A DNA stretch of 64,000 nt from Sphingobacterium sp. SYP-B4668 (GCF_027627455.1 NZ_CP115483.1:5270001-5334000); one strand, 5' to 3'. Positions 1 to 9,063 are shown, counted from the first letter of the stretch. A program made the numbers and translations. Notes: a model not told the origin generated them from the sequence alone.

Positions 1-1300
1 CGATGTAGTAGTTCGCATCATAGTAGTACTCTGACTCTGGCATGGAAGCAGGAATCTCAAAAATCATAGCAGCAGCTGCCATATCTTGATCCTGGTACTT
101 TGCAAATGCCGTTTCAGCAACTTCTGGCAACAACTCATCTTTATCCATCTCTATAGCTTTTTTCAAAAGCTCTATTCCTTTATCTCTATTTGCCACAGAA
201 GCACCTGTAGTATCAGCTGCTGCTACACCAATATTAGCCAATCCAGCGAACAAGTAGTCACGGGAAATGATACGCTCTGGCTTCATTTTAGCAAATAGGG
301 AGTTCAAATACTCCAATGATTTTGCATAGTCTTTATCCTGGTTATAAGCGCCATAACCTAAGTAACGATAGATTTTTGGATCTACATCAGGGTTTTGTGC
401 CAATTCTTCAGAAACTTTTTTCAACTCCGCGTACTCACGTGCATATACCAAGAAATCCGCATATCTAATTTTGGCCTCTAAAGATTTATCTCCTGTAAGG
501 TCCAAGTATTTTTTATATGCATCTACCCCCTGCTTGTTGATTGCTTTATATTTCTCCTCATCGTCTTCTTTTAAAGAAGATGCACGATACGTTTCCGCCA
601 ATTCACGGAAAGTCGGTGCATAGGCAGCAAACTCCTGTGTCAACGCATTTAATTGCTCAATAGCCACATCGTAAGCTTGTGCTCTACGTGTAATAACAGC
701 CTGTCCGATTTTGGCCCGTAACAAACCTTCATCTAATGTAAGGGCATCACGATATTGAACATAAGCCAAGCTTGACTCATTCATGCCCGCATATGCATCA
801 CCTAGTGCTAAAGGAACCAATGCATCCTTTGCATTCTTGGCTTTGGCCTGAGTCAAGTATTCCAATGCTTTAGCAAAATCTGGCTTCGGAGCATCGATCA
901 ATGCACGACCTGAAAAATATAATGGGAGGTAGTCCTTCTTGCCTAAATCAGAAGTCGCTGTCGTGAATTTTTGTTCGGCTGCCGCTTGATTATTGTTCTT
1001 CAAATCAACAATTCCCAAACCAACTGTATTCAATTGAATGTTTTTCGGGTCATTTGTCAATCCATTGTTGAAGATAATAGCAGCAGAATCAACCCGATCA
1101 TTCACAAGATAAATCTGACCTAAATAAAAATAATTCTCTCCATCCTTTGGTTTCTTTTGCACCAAATTCTCCAACATCACTTTTGCTTTATCATATTGCT
1201 CGGCCTCCATCGCTGCCTGAGCATCTTTCAAGCTCTGTGCACTTGCTGTTCCAACAGCTCCTGCAAATAATAGACTTAAAAATAATTTGCTTTTTGTCAT
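1..1300 (-). CDS. Periplasmic tetratricopeptide repeat protein (3' end outside window)
   Basis: The reading frame is open from an ATG at 1300 down to the left edge, so at least 433 residues are present and the C-terminus is missing. It begins with a signal peptide (MTKSKLFLSLLFAGAVGTASA, cleavage near AQS). The rest is helical, Ala/Leu/Tyr-rich repeats with typical TPR spacing, for example around AMEAEQYDKAKVMLENLV and AKALEYLTQAKAKNAKDALV. It is the last visible gene of the ExbB-ExbD-ExbD-TonB-PstS operon, 39 nt after the PstS-like gene. A TPR protein in this position is common in Bacteroidota; it probably scaffolds envelope protein complexes, but its exact role is not known. Confidence 0.85.
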   Translation of the reverse strand, partial: MTKSKLFLSLLFAGAVGTASAQSLKDAQAAMEAEQYDKAKVMLENLVQKKPKDGENYFYLGQIYLVNDRVDSAAIIFNNGLTNDPKNIQLNTVGLGIVDLKNNNQAAAEQKFTTATSDLGKKDYLPLYFSGRALIDAPKPDFAKALEYLTQAKAKNAKDALVPLALGDAYAGMNESSLAYVQYRDALTLDEGLLRAKIGQAVITRRAQAYDVAIEQLNALTQEFAAYAPTFRELAETYRASSLKEDDEEKYKAINKQGVDAYKKYLDLTGDKSLEAKIRYADFLVYAREYAELKKVSEELAQNPDVDPKIYRYLGYGAYNQDKDYAKSLEYLNSLFAKMKPERIISRDYLFAGLANIGVAAADTTGASVANRDKGIELLKKAIEMDKDELLPEVAETAFAKYQDQDMAAAAMIFEIPASMPESEYYYDANYYI

Positions 1301-1339
1301 AATCTATTTGTGTTCTATTTATATTTTCTAATTAACGAA

Positions 1340-2278
1340 TTATTCCACTTTATCCCTAATAATAATTTCTCTTCCTGGCATTGTTGCCGGGACCAAATCT
1401 GCTTTAAGCATAATGCGTTGTCCACGATCTCCAGTTACGAAGGCGGAGAATCCCAGCCCAAGTCCCATGTCAGGTTGATAGTTCAAAATATACACTGGAC
1501 GACTTAATGCATACAAACCTGCTGCCAAATTTGACTGATTAGGACGGTAAAATTTACCATCGCCATCTTTAGTCAGTGAATTTTGAACGCTTAAGGTACG
1601 AATTTTCTCTATATTTTTAAAAGATCGTTTTGCATTTAACCATTGATTGTATCCTATAACGCCTATACCGTCCGTATGTTGTGCGATATAAGAAAGCACT
1701 TCATCGCCATTTTCCATTGCTTTCACATACTGGGATGAAATCTTTTCCACCTTACCAATCTCTTTCAACTGCCTTAATGTACTAGAGTTTACATTATCCA
1801 ATATTAACGAATAATCAGCGCCTATATTTTCCCCCTTTAAGATTCTTAACACGCTTTCTACGCTAATACTCGTGTCGGGACGGCTATCATTCACTACAAA
1901 AACTACAGCATCTGTTGCAATCTGAAATATTTTTGGAGTGACAGACTTCTTTTTAAAATAATCTTCTTCTACTTCGTTCAATGTCCGGGTCATAATAGCT
2001 GTCTTTGCGCGTCCCTGCAACATCAAATTGATACCCTTTACCTCCGGCGCGCCAATAAGCTGAATTTTTGATTCCTTATATGAATTTTGAAAAACATCAA
2101 CCTGTTCCTTGACAATAGGTATCAAAGTCTCATCGACAATAACGGGTAGCTGCCCCTTCAATATATCGCCATGCTTTGCGTCATCCTCGTCTGCCGTTTT
2201 GCGATTAGCGCACGATGTACTGACTGTGACGAACAATATTAAAGACAAAATAATCTGAAAATTAATTTTACGTATCAT
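1340..2278 (-). CDS. PstS-like substrate-binding lipoprotein of the TonB operon
   Basis: The protein has 312 residues with an N-terminal lipoprotein signal (LILFVTVSTSC, lipid Cys at about residue 23), so it is predicted to be membrane-anchored in the periplasm. The body resembles PBP-like phosphate-binding proteins (PstS family): DETLIPIVKEQVDVFQ near the N-terminus, a GAPEVKGINLMLQGRAKTAIMTR-type loop, and GIGVIGYNQW in the second lobe. No Pst permease or ATPase genes are adjacent. Instead it is embedded in the ExbB/ExbD/TonB operon, a linkage seen widely in Bacteroidota. The ligand is therefore uncertain, and a role in TonB-dependent uptake or sensing is as likely as phosphate transport. 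Confidence 0.8.
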   Translation of the reverse strand: MIRKINFQIILSLILFVTVSTSCANRKTADEDDAKHGDILKGQLPVIVDETLIPIVKEQVDVFQNSYKESKIQLIGAPEVKGINLMLQGRAKTAIMTRTLNEVEEDYFKKKSVTPKIFQIATDAVVFVVNDSRPDTSISVESVLRILKGENIGADYSLILDNVNSSTLRQLKEIGKVEKISSQYVKAMENGDEVLSYIAQHTDGIGVIGYNQWLNAKRSFKNIEKIRTLSVQNSLTKDGDGKFYRPNQSNLAAGLYALSRPVYILNYQPDMGLGLGFSAFVTGDRGQRIMLKADLVPATMPGREIIIRDKVE

Positions 2279-2323
2279 ATCGACTTATGACTATAGATTT
2301 AGTAAAAAGATTAAACAGGAATA

Positions 2324-2581
2324 TTAATTCCTAAAGTTGTTCTGCCACAACCTTGCAAACCGCATGAAAGAATAAACGATCAGTAAGATTCCGAAGAACG
2401 TGCGATAAGTTGGGTTTATATCCAATGGAAACTTATTCCAAAAGATAATCAACAGGCCCAATGTAAAATAAAGGCCGAACATAAATAGTCCTAAAATGGA
2501 CAGAAATCGCTTTAGAGGCGATTTCTGTCTATAATTTGAACTGTTAAAATTACTATTTGTCACCAAATTATTAATTAACAA
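2324..2581 (-). CDS. Small two-helix membrane protein in the TonB operon
   Basis: An 85-residue protein with two predicted transmembrane helices (about residues 27-48, LSILGLFMFGLYFTLGLLII, and 58-74, TYRTFFGILLIVYSFMRF). The frame opens with a TTG at 2581 that overlaps the end of tonB by 11 nt; a GTG at 2563 (MTNSNFNSSNYRQ) is an equally possible start, and there is no ATG before the first helix. It is co-oriented between tonB and the PstS-like gene, so it is probably co-transcribed. I do not recognise a family. A role as an accessory subunit of the ExbBD-TonB complex is only a guess from position. Confidence 0.7.
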   Translation of the reverse strand: MLINNLVTNSNFNSSNYRQKSPLKRFLSILGLFMFGLYFTLGLLIIFWNKFPLDINPTYRTFFGILLIVYSFMRFARLWQNNFRN

Positions 2582-3443
2582 TATTTAATCGAATTGGTAG
2601 TGTGTAGGCCACACGCACCGGGCGTCCATTCTGGATGCCTGGAGACCATTTCTTTGCCTTTTTCAACAAAGTAACAGCAGCCTGTCCTGTACCGTACTGC
2701 AAGTCACGAATCACCTTGATATCTGTAAGGCTACCGTCTTTCTCCACGACAAATGAAACTTGTACCACACCATTTACACCTTGCTCCGTTGCCGCAGCTG
2801 GGTATTGGTAATTGTCACCAATCCACTTCATGAAGGACTTCATTCCACCTGGTGGCTCAGGGTTGACCTCTACCGCAGTAAAGATTTCATTTGTACCTGC
2901 TCCGTCAGGAGTTCCTTTCTCTGTACCTGTCACAGCACCATCAACTTTCTTAGGACCAAATTCTCCGGTTGGGACACCAGAAGCTCCTTTAGTACCTTTC
3001 AAAGTAAGGCGTGCAGGGGTCTTCTTGTCATCCTTGAATTCTTCCTGAGCAGCAACCTCTTCCTTTACTTGGTTTTTAGGTACTACCTTCGGCTCCGGGA
3101 AACGTATAAGGTCTTCCGCTGGTGGCTCCTGAGCGATACGCTGAGGCTGTTCTTCCACCGGAAGAGGCTCTTCTTCCTCTTCTGGCTCCGGAATCACCAA
3201 GTCTTCCAATGTCACTTCTGTGATCACAGGAGGTGGTTCGACCGGCTTATCAGGAATCAACTTGATGTTGAAAATCTTTGGAATACTCAAGAGAATAACC
3301 ACTCCAATTACGATTACTAAACCAATGTTAGTAGCTCTTGGCGCCAGTTTACGTAGCTGGTAAGCTCCGTACTCTCTATTTCTATTCGCAAAAACAACGT
3401 CTAGCCATTCCTTTTTGAATAAATCTAATTTTGAACCAAACAT
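2571..3443 (-). CDS. tonB: TonB family energy transducer
   Basis: A 290-residue TonB protein that carries proton-motive energy from ExbB/ExbD to outer-membrane receptors. The N-terminus (KEWLDVVFANRNREYGAYQLRK) is the Bacteroidota-type cytoplasmic stretch, followed by one transmembrane helix at about residues 40-58 (IGLVIVIGVVILLSIPKIF). A Pro/Glu-rich periplasmic spacer follows (PEPEEEEEPLPVEEQPQ region). The C-terminal TonB_C domain (about 210-290) contains VQVSFVVEKDGSLTDIKVIR and ends RVAYTLPIRLN. It lies 36 nt downstream of the second exbD and overlaps the small membrane gene. Confident family call; which receptors it serves cannot be told. Confidence 0.95.
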   Translation of the reverse strand: MFGSKLDLFKKEWLDVVFANRNREYGAYQLRKLAPRATNIGLVIVIGVVILLSIPKIFNIKLIPDKPVEPPPVITEVTLEDLVIPEPEEEEEPLPVEEQPQRIAQEPPAEDLIRFPEPKVVPKNQVKEEVAAQEEFKDDKKTPARLTLKGTKGASGVPTGEFGPKKVDGAVTGTEKGTPDGAGTNEIFTAVEVNPEPPGGMKSFMKWIGDNYQYPAAATEQGVNGVVQVSFVVEKDGSLTDIKVIRDLQYGTGQAAVTLLKKAKKWSPGIQNGRPVRVAYTLPIRLNIVN

Positions 3444-3479
3444 AATTTCTTATTTTTTTGCGTTTAAGTATCTATAATA

Positions 3480-4031
3480 CTAATCGTTATACAAATTCTC
3501 ACGCTTTAACAAATCTATTTCCTCTGGAGTGATTTTAGAAATCATATAGCGTTTGATATCTACAATTTTCATCTCGTCCAATACATCGACTAGATTACGT
3601 TGTACAGATTTCTCACTTGGTCTGATTACTACGATCAAATCCTTTCCTCCAGCGGCAGCCGGAACTTTTGCTTTCATTTCAGTAATGACTTTACGCAATC
3701 CCTCTGTGCTATAATCTATAGCTGTCGGAGGTGTTATCGGACTTTTTAATTGTCCGTAATACCATAAAATCTTATTATCTGAACCCAATAGTAAGGTAAT
3801 AGAACGATTATCCGCAATCTCTAAATTGTCGGAAGCATCCATCTTATTCTTATCAGGCATCGCAACGTCCATCGCTTGAGGCTTGTTTAAAGACGTGGTC
3901 AACATGAAGAAGGTAATCAATAAAAACGCAAGATCTACCATGGCGGTCAAATCGACCTTACCACCGGATTTCTTACTTCTTACTTTGCCACCTTTCCCCT
4001 TTTTACCGGAGTCTTGATTTAATTCTGCCAT
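3480..4031 (-). CDS. exbD: Biopolymer transporter ExbD (second copy)
   Basis: A 183-residue ExbD/TolR protein. After a basic, Gly/Lys-rich cytoplasmic tail comes the single transmembrane helix with the proton-path aspartate: VDLTAMVDLAFLLITFFMLT (about residues 26-45). The rest is periplasmic, with a DLIVVIRPSEKSV strand-like segment. It pairs with ExbB and the other ExbD encoded immediately upstream. Two divergent ExbD copies in a row are the norm for this operon in Bacteroidota, presumably forming a hetero-oligomeric stator. The spacing to the upstream exbD is 30 nt. Confidence 0.93.
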   Translation of the reverse strand: MAELNQDSGKKGKGGKVRSKKSGGKVDLTAMVDLAFLLITFFMLTTSLNKPQAMDVAMPDKNKMDASDNLEIADNRSITLLLGSDNKILWYYGQLKSPITPPTAIDYSTEGLRKVITEMKAKVPAAAGGKDLIVVIRPSEKSVQRNLVDVLDEMKIVDIKRYMISKITPEEIDLLKRENLYND

Positions 4032-4061
4032 TTTTCTTTTATCTATTTAATGAGACCCCGA

Positions 4062-4718
4062 TTATTCATTACCTTTCAACCCAGTTACAAAACTGAATTT
4101 ATTTTGTTTCTGATTACGAAGTGTCTCAATGACTAAATTAACGGATGGATATTTTTCATTAGCATCTGCTTTGATTGCAATCTTCATCGGTCCTGGATCA
4201 ACGAAATTCTTTTCGCCTTCCTTTTCCTTTGTGATTTCAGCAGTAGCTAGTCTTGCTGACTGTACCCAATGATACAATTCGTTCGTATTATTCTCCGTGC
4301 TATCTACAGGAATTCCCGTTTGCACGCCCGGTAGTACTCGTTGACTCGACTCAAGGGTCAACAACTGACGCAGATTCTTAATTGGAACACCGAAATCTTC
4401 GCTAAGCTCAAATTTCTCGTAATCCTCTGCAGAGAACTGGACATTGTATTTTGCGGACATTCTTTCCAACATCCTTTTGCGGACTTCACGTTCCTTTACT
4501 CCGAAGAATACTTTACCTTCCCCACCGATTGTGATAACTCCAAGATTGGTATCTGGTAATTTATCTTTTGTAGTGGAAGCAGGAGTATCAACAGGGAACG
4601 CTTCTGGTTGACGCGCTGTAGATGTCAATACGAAGAATGTAAGAAGCAAGAACGATACGTCACACATCGCCGTCATGTCGATGGACGTACTTGATCTTTT
4701 TACTTTTGCTTTTCCCAT
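4062..4718 (-). CDS. exbD: Biopolymer transporter ExbD (first copy)
   Basis: A 218-residue ExbD/TolR protein, longer than E. coli ExbD because of an extended periplasmic region (about residues 70-190). The transmembrane helix with the conserved aspartate is at about residues 13-33 (SIDMTAMCDVSFLLLTFFVL). The C-terminus has the usual VNLVIETLRNQKQNKFSFVTG segment. It lies between exbB (93 nt upstream) and the second exbD. The 93-nt gap to exbB is the largest in the operon and contains a partial inverted repeat (TTTCAGATTC / GAATCTGAAA at about 4776-4800), which may slow or partly terminate transcription or protect an mRNA end. Confidence 0.93.
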   Translation of the reverse strand: MGKAKVKRSSTSIDMTAMCDVSFLLLTFFVLTSTARQPEAFPVDTPASTTKDKLPDTNLGVITIGGEGKVFFGVKEREVRKRMLERMSAKYNVQFSAEDYEKFELSEDFGVPIKNLRQLLTLESSQRVLPGVQTGIPVDSTENNTNELYHWVQSARLATAEITKEKEGEKNFVDPGPMKIAIKADANEKYPSVNLVIETLRNQKQNKFSFVTGLKGNE

Positions 4719-4811
4719 TTTTCTTTACTTCTAAAATTAATTACTCAATCCTTTGACTATATGATGCTTTTAGTTTTCAGATTCCATAAAGAATCTGAAA
4801 AAAAGCAAATC

Positions 4812-5642
4812 TTATTTGTGGTTAGCAGCGTACGTTTGTACGATTGAGAAACCAGCCTCGTCAATTGAGTAAGTTAATTTGTCGATTTTTGCAGTCAAGA
4901 TGTTGTACATAACGATTGCAAAAGTTGAAGTTGCGATACCTGTTGCTGTATTGATAAGGGCCTCAGAGATACCGTTTGCTAATTTAGCTGAATCTGGAGC
5001 ACCACCTGTTGCCAAAGCTGAGAAGGCCTTGATCATACCTGTTACTGTACCCAATAGACCTGTCAATGTACCAATAGAAACTAATGTAGCGATAACGTTC
5101 AAGTTTTTCTCTAACATTGGCATTTCCAATGCTGTAGTCTCTTCAATTTCTTTTTGGATAGCTACAGCTGATTTTTCAGCATCTAATCCTGTGTTTGCAG
5201 ATACATCTTTGTATTTCAACAATCCTGCTTTGATTACGTTCGCTACTGAACCTTTTTGTTTGTCACATTCCGCAATAGCTGTGTCAATATTACCACCGTT
5301 GATTAATACTTGTACTTTTCTTACGAAGTTTCCAACATTACCAGTACCTGAAGCTTTGTTGATAACGATAAAGCGTTCGATAGAGAATACCCAAACCATC
5401 AAGAACAACCCGATCAGAACCGGTACTACTGCTCCTGCGTGGTAAACCATTCCTAAGTAATTTCCTTGTAGTGGTTGATTTTCTGGGTTTCCTTCTTGGA
5501 AGTTAGATGGAGCTCCCATCACATATTTCCATACGATGAAACCAACAATGAAACAAATGATGATTGCTAAACTTGCAAATAGGGAACCTGAATTTCCGCT
5601 CTCTTGCTTTGCAGGACTAGTTGTTTTTGGTGCGTTTGCCAT
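4812..5642 (-). CDS. exbB: MotA/TolQ/ExbB proton channel
   Basis: A 276-residue ExbB-type channel subunit, the first gene of the TonB operon. Predicted helices lie at about residues 24-44 (LFASLAIIICFIVGFIVWKY), 69-90 (AGAVVPVLIGLFLMVWVFSI) and two near the C-terminus. The C-terminal part has the family signature TLVSIGTLTGLLGTVTGMIKAF followed by the final helix. An extra N-terminal helix relative to E. coli ExbB is typical of Bacteroidota proteins. With the two ExbD proteins it forms the proton-driven motor that energises TonB in the inner membrane. Start ATG at 5642; promoter upstream at 5737-5765. Confidence 0.94.
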   Translation of the reverse strand: MANAPKTTSPAKQESGNSGSLFASLAIIICFIVGFIVWKYVMGAPSNFQEGNPENQPLQGNYLGMVYHAGAVVPVLIGLFLMVWVFSIERFIVINKASGTGNVGNFVRKVQVLINGGNIDTAIAECDKQKGSVANVIKAGLLKYKDVSANTGLDAEKSAVAIQKEIEETTALEMPMLEKNLNVIATLVSIGTLTGLLGTVTGMIKAFSALATGGAPDSAKLANGISEALINTATGIATSTFAIVMYNILTAKIDKLTYSIDEAGFSIVQTYAANHK

Positions 5643-5736
5643 TTTTACTAAATTTTAGATTTTTTACTGTTGTTTAATATAATGTTTAATTCAATTATGT
5701 GCAATTCAATTCTCTATTTGTTGTCCATATGAGAAA

Positions 5737-5765
5737 CAAATATAGCATTTTGTAGTAAAAACAAA
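5737..5765 (-). promoter_or_regulatory. Promoter of the exbB operon
   Basis: On the minus strand, TATATTTG (5744 to 5737) fits the Bacteroidota -7 consensus TAnnTTTG. It is preceded after a 17-bp spacer by TTTG (5765 to 5762) at the -33 position. Transcription would start near 5730, leaving an AT-rich leader of about 90 nt before exbB. Confidence 0.6.
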
Positions 5766-6083
5766 ATTAATGCTGCATTAAAATACAATTTATTAAATTC
5801 TGCATTTAACTTTGAACTCTAATTACGAACAATCCATCAGCAGAATCATTGTCCATCAGTCTTATCATGTCAAAGCCATGCGTAATGCTGTAATATTTTA
5901 CAATGAAAACCATTTTTTTTTTGATATCCAAATTAATAAATCATTAAGTGTTAAAAATAAGTAAGTGGTTACTCACACCAATCTTTCAAATACCAAGTGT
6001 TTTTTTAACGTCAAATTATGTGTTATATTATATCAAGGCCGTTACAAATACCAACAAACAAACGAAGAACCAAGGCTAAACCA
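5766..6083. other. Intergenic region without a recognisable gene
   Basis: AT-rich DNA between the end of the SUI1-like gene and the exbB promoter. I see no credible coding frame, tRNA or strong hairpin here. Genes on both sides are on the minus strand, so the SUI1-like gene's end faces away from this region and no terminator is required. Confidence 0.4.
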
Positions 6084-6434
6084 CTATCCACCAACCACTT
6101 TGACTTTATATCCTTCTGCGTTCAATAATTCAACTATTTTTTGTTTAAAATCTCCTTGTACCATTATTTCACCATTCTTAGCTGTACCCCCTACTCCACA
6201 TTTTTGTTTGAGCTTCTTGCCTAGAATTTCCAAATCGGACTCAGCACCGATGAAACCAGCAACAATTGTAACAACTTTACCCTTTCTCATCTTCTTATCC
6301 AGCATCACTTTGAGCTGCTGTTTGTTTGGGGGCAATGTATCAGCCTCCTCGGCCAACTCTCCCCCTAGATACTCAAAGTCATCAGAGGTAGAATATACTA
6401 TTCCTTCAAATCGTTGTTTCTTTTGTTTACTCAT
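6084..6434 (-). CDS. SUI1/YciH-like translation initiation factor
   Basis: A 116-residue protein of the eIF1/SUI1 (YciH) family. The SUI1 fold occupies about residues 40-116: LKVMLDKKMRKGKVVTIVAGF, then LKQKCGVGGTAKNGEIMVQG, the hallmark Lys/Cys-Gly-x-Gly-Gly loop, and a final helix-strand. The N-terminal 40 residues are a charged, probably flexible tail. Bacterial members are thought to affect start-codon fidelity, but their cellular role is not settled. It lies 9 nt downstream of the lipid kinase gene and is probably co-transcribed. Confidence 0.88.
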   Translation of the reverse strand: MSKQKKQRFEGIVYSTSDDFEYLGGELAEEADTLPPNKQQLKVMLDKKMRKGKVVTIVAGFIGAESDLEILGKKLKQKCGVGGTAKNGEIMVQGDFKQKIVELLNAEGYKVKVVGG

Positions 6435-6443
6435 AATACTAAT

Positions 6444-7322
6444 TTAGCAAATTATTCGAAGTGACTTAGGTAAAATTTTGATATCCAATTTTTTTCCTAG
6501 TTCAAAAGGCTCACCATCTACATGCGCCGCACCATCCTGCTCGCGCTCGATATAAATCTCCTTTCCGGGAATAATCTCGACATATTCAGATTGATCGGCA
6601 GATTTATTGAAAAGGTGAAAAACCATCATTGGCAATGTATAAAGTGGGAATTTATGCACAATACAGACATCCAGCAATCCGTCATTAACCGACGCTTGTG
6701 GAGCAATATAAGCGTTATTGCCATATTGCGGAGAATTGGCCACACTAATCATAAAAGCCTCACGTTCATATGGCACTCCGTCAATGGTGAGCTTGTATGT
6801 GCAGGGCTTATAATTTGTCAATACGTTGATAACGGATTTTAAATAGCCGATTGGCCCTCTGATATTTTCATTTGCAAATCTATCGCTAACGGATGCATCA
6901 AAACCAATTCCTGCAATATTGAAAAAATTCCGACCATTAATAATTCCAGAATCCACTTCGACTGATTCAAATCGATTCAACCTCCTCAGTGCCGCACTTT
7001 CATTCATAGGAATTCCCAAATAAAGGGCAAGGCCATTCCCAGAGCCTTCGGGAATAATCCCTAATGGGATCCCAGAACCGACCAATGCTGACCCCAGCTC
7101 ATTGATGGTGCCGTCCCCTCCGACAGCAACTACCGCATCATAGCCCTCTTGAATGGCTTTCAAACCCAATTCATATGCGTGATTGGGGTGATTTGTCTGT
7201 TGAAAAGTAGGATTAAACTTCTCTAAATCTAAAACTTCCAACACCTGCTTATTGAATGCAGTCTTCCTTCGTCCTCCGGAGATAGGGTTGATTACAAATA
7301 ATATTCGCTTTCTTTCGGCCAT
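6444..7322 (-). CDS. Diacylglycerol/lipid kinase family protein (YegS/DgkB type)
   Basis: A 292-residue cytosolic lipid kinase of the DAGK_cat family. Motifs: an N-terminal FVINPISGG, the ATP-site motif AVGGDGTINELGSAL at about residues 65-80, and GIIPEGSGNGLALYLGIP at about 88-105. The C-terminal half has the beta-sandwich of YegS-like proteins (NAYIAPQASVNDGLLDVCIV; AAHVDGEPFEL). It would phosphorylate diacylglycerol or a related lipid; the substrate cannot be told from sequence. Start ATG at 7322. Confidence 0.9.
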   Translation of the reverse strand: MAERKRILFVINPISGGRRKTAFNKQVLEVLDLEKFNPTFQQTNHPNHAYELGLKAIQEGYDAVVAVGGDGTINELGSALVGSGIPLGIIPEGSGNGLALYLGIPMNESAALRRLNRFESVEVDSGIINGRNFFNIAGIGFDASVSDRFANENIRGPIGYLKSVINVLTNYKPCTYKLTIDGVPYEREAFMISVANSPQYGNNAYIAPQASVNDGLLDVCIVHKFPLYTLPMMVFHLFNKSADQSEYVEIIPGKEIYIEREQDGAAHVDGEPFELGKKLDIKILPKSLRIIC

Positions 7323-7795
7323 ACAGGTGTCTCTTAAACTTTTACCGGATAAAGATAGACAAAAGCCCCTATATTAGGCGAAAGGATGTACAATATCAAG
7401 TCACTTTCATATCTATTTGATTCGTTCTCCAATTGCGACAGACCCTACTTGATTTGTGAGATGGAATATCAAACGATTTTTCATTCGTGTTTGTGTAATC
7501 TATACTATAGGGGTATTTCAAGTGTTCACGCCATTCGAAAAAGAATATTCAAATCCTTGCTTTAGACTAACGGTTTCATTTTGACTTGCTGACTACAAAA
7601 TTGAATTTTAAAATTCGGTAAAGAGTCGTAGATTTGCGCAACAATTTGTGGATTGATTTGCGTCAATGGATAATATTCCATGACTGGAGATTGCAACCAC
7701 AGTAAAAAAGTGCTAAGACCTATCAACTTCTGTGTTTTTCACTTATCTGTGATTTTTTTCCCTTGCCGAATCATCTTACATTAATTAAGATACTT
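7323..7795. other. Divergent intergenic region between the lipid kinase gene and metK
   Basis: 473 bp with no credible ORF. TAGATTTG at 7629-7636 fits a -7 element toward metK and would give a leader of about 155 nt, but no well-spaced -33 TTTG is seen. Complementary arms CCCCTATA (7366-7373) and TATAGGGG (7506-7513) lie 133 nt apart. The leader contains a stretch of paired segments (around 7680-7760) that may fold; I could not match it to a known riboswitch. Confidence 0.35.
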
Positions 7796-9049
7796 ATGGC
7801 TTATTTATTTACTTCAGAATCGGTCTCAGAAGGACACCCAGACAAAGTTGCCGATCAAATTTCAGATGCTTTAATAGACAACTTTCTTGCTTGGGATGAG
7901 GATGCGCGTGTTGCCATCGAGACACTTGTGACTACAGGTCAAGTGGTACTTGCCGGCGAAGTTAAATCCAAGATATATTTAGATGTGCAGAAAATCGCCC
8001 GCAATGTAATCGAAAAGATAGGTTACACCAAGTCCGCGTACATGTTTGAAGCGAATTCCTGTGGCGTATTATCTGCTATCCATGAGCAGTCTGCAGATAT
8101 TAACCAAGGAGTGGACCGCAAGTCAAAACAAGACCAAGGAGCTGGAGATCAAGGAATCATGTTCGGATATGCGACCAACGAAACGGAGAACTACATGCCT
8201 CTAGCGCTTGACCTATCTCATCGATTGTTGTATGAACTTGCGGCCTTGCGCCGAGAGAACGAAGAAATTACATATTTACGTCCCGATGCAAAATCTCAGG
8301 TGACCTTAGAATATGACAGTCACCACAAACCTGTCCGCATCGATACAATCGTCATTTCGACTCAACATGACGACTTCGACGAAGAGTCTGCAATGTTGAA
8401 AAAAATCACGGAAGATATCAAAGCGATATTGATCCCTCGAGTGAAAGAACAGCTCAAACCCGAGTTACAACTTTTATTTGATGACAACATCAAGTTTCAT
8501 ATCAATCCTACAGGCAAATTTGTCATTGGAGGCCCACATGGTGATACGGGCTTGACAGGAAGAAAAATTATTGTAGATACCTACGGTGGTAAAGGGGCGC
8601 ATGGTGGAGGCGCTTTTTCCGGAAAAGACCCATCCAAAGTAGATCGTTCAGCAGCATACGCCACACGTCACATTGCCAAAAACCTAGTAGCTGCTGGGGT
8701 AGCAGAAGAAATCCTCGTGCAGGTGTCCTATGCTATTGGAGTAAAAGATCCAATGGGAATCTATGTCAACACGTATGGAACAAGCAAAGTGAATTTATCA
8801 GATGGACAGATTGCGCAAGAAATAGCAAATCTATTCGATATGACGCCATACGGTATTGAAACTAGGCTCGGGCTTCGCAACCCAATATACTCGGAGACGG
8901 CAGCATACGGTCACATGGGTAGAACGCCACTGACCGTCACCAAGACGTTTGAAAATAGCAATGGTGAGCAGAAAGTTGTCGAAGTCAACCTGTTCACTTG
9001 GGAAAAATTAGATTACGTAGATAAAATAAAAGAAGCTTTCAAGCTTTGA
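7796..9049 (+). CDS. metK: S-adenosylmethionine synthetase
   Basis: MetK makes S-adenosylmethionine from methionine and ATP in the cytosol. The protein has 417 residues from the ATG at 7796, which places the conserved SESVSEGHPDKVADQISD at residues 6-23 as in other MetK proteins; the frame extends 11 codons upstream to a TTG, which is not a likely start. Signatures: GAGDQGIMFGYA at about 118 and GGGAFSGKDPSKVDRSAAY at about 260. It has its own terminator 15 nt after the stop. No neighbouring methionine genes. Confidence 0.97.
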   Translation: MAYLFTSESVSEGHPDKVADQISDALIDNFLAWDEDARVAIETLVTTGQVVLAGEVKSKIYLDVQKIARNVIEKIGYTKSAYMFEANSCGVLSAIHEQSADINQGVDRKSKQDQGAGDQGIMFGYATNETENYMPLALDLSHRLLYELAALRRENEEITYLRPDAKSQVTLEYDSHHKPVRIDTIVISTQHDDFDEESAMLKKITEDIKAILIPRVKEQLKPELQLLFDDNIKFHINPTGKFVIGGPHGDTGLTGRKIIVDTYGGKGAHGGGAFSGKDPSKVDRSAAYATRHIAKNLVAAGVAEEILVQVSYAIGVKDPMGIYVNTYGTSKVNLSDGQIAQEIANLFDMTPYGIETRLGLRNPIYSETAAYGHMGRTPLTVTKTFENSNGEQKVVEVNLFTWEKLDYVDKIKEAFKL

Positions 9050-9063
9050 TAACACGATACCGA

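Noticed and set aside
4879..5445. A 188-codon plus-strand frame opposite exbB
   Set aside because: It mirrors the codon pattern of the well-supported exbB on the other strand and has no family resemblance. Similar antisense frames opposite tonB (2760-3320) were rejected for the same reason.
7637..7795. Firm call of a SAM-II riboswitch before metK
   Set aside because: I could not align the conserved pseudoknot core, and the distance to the start codon is longer than usual. Kept only as a low-interest finding.
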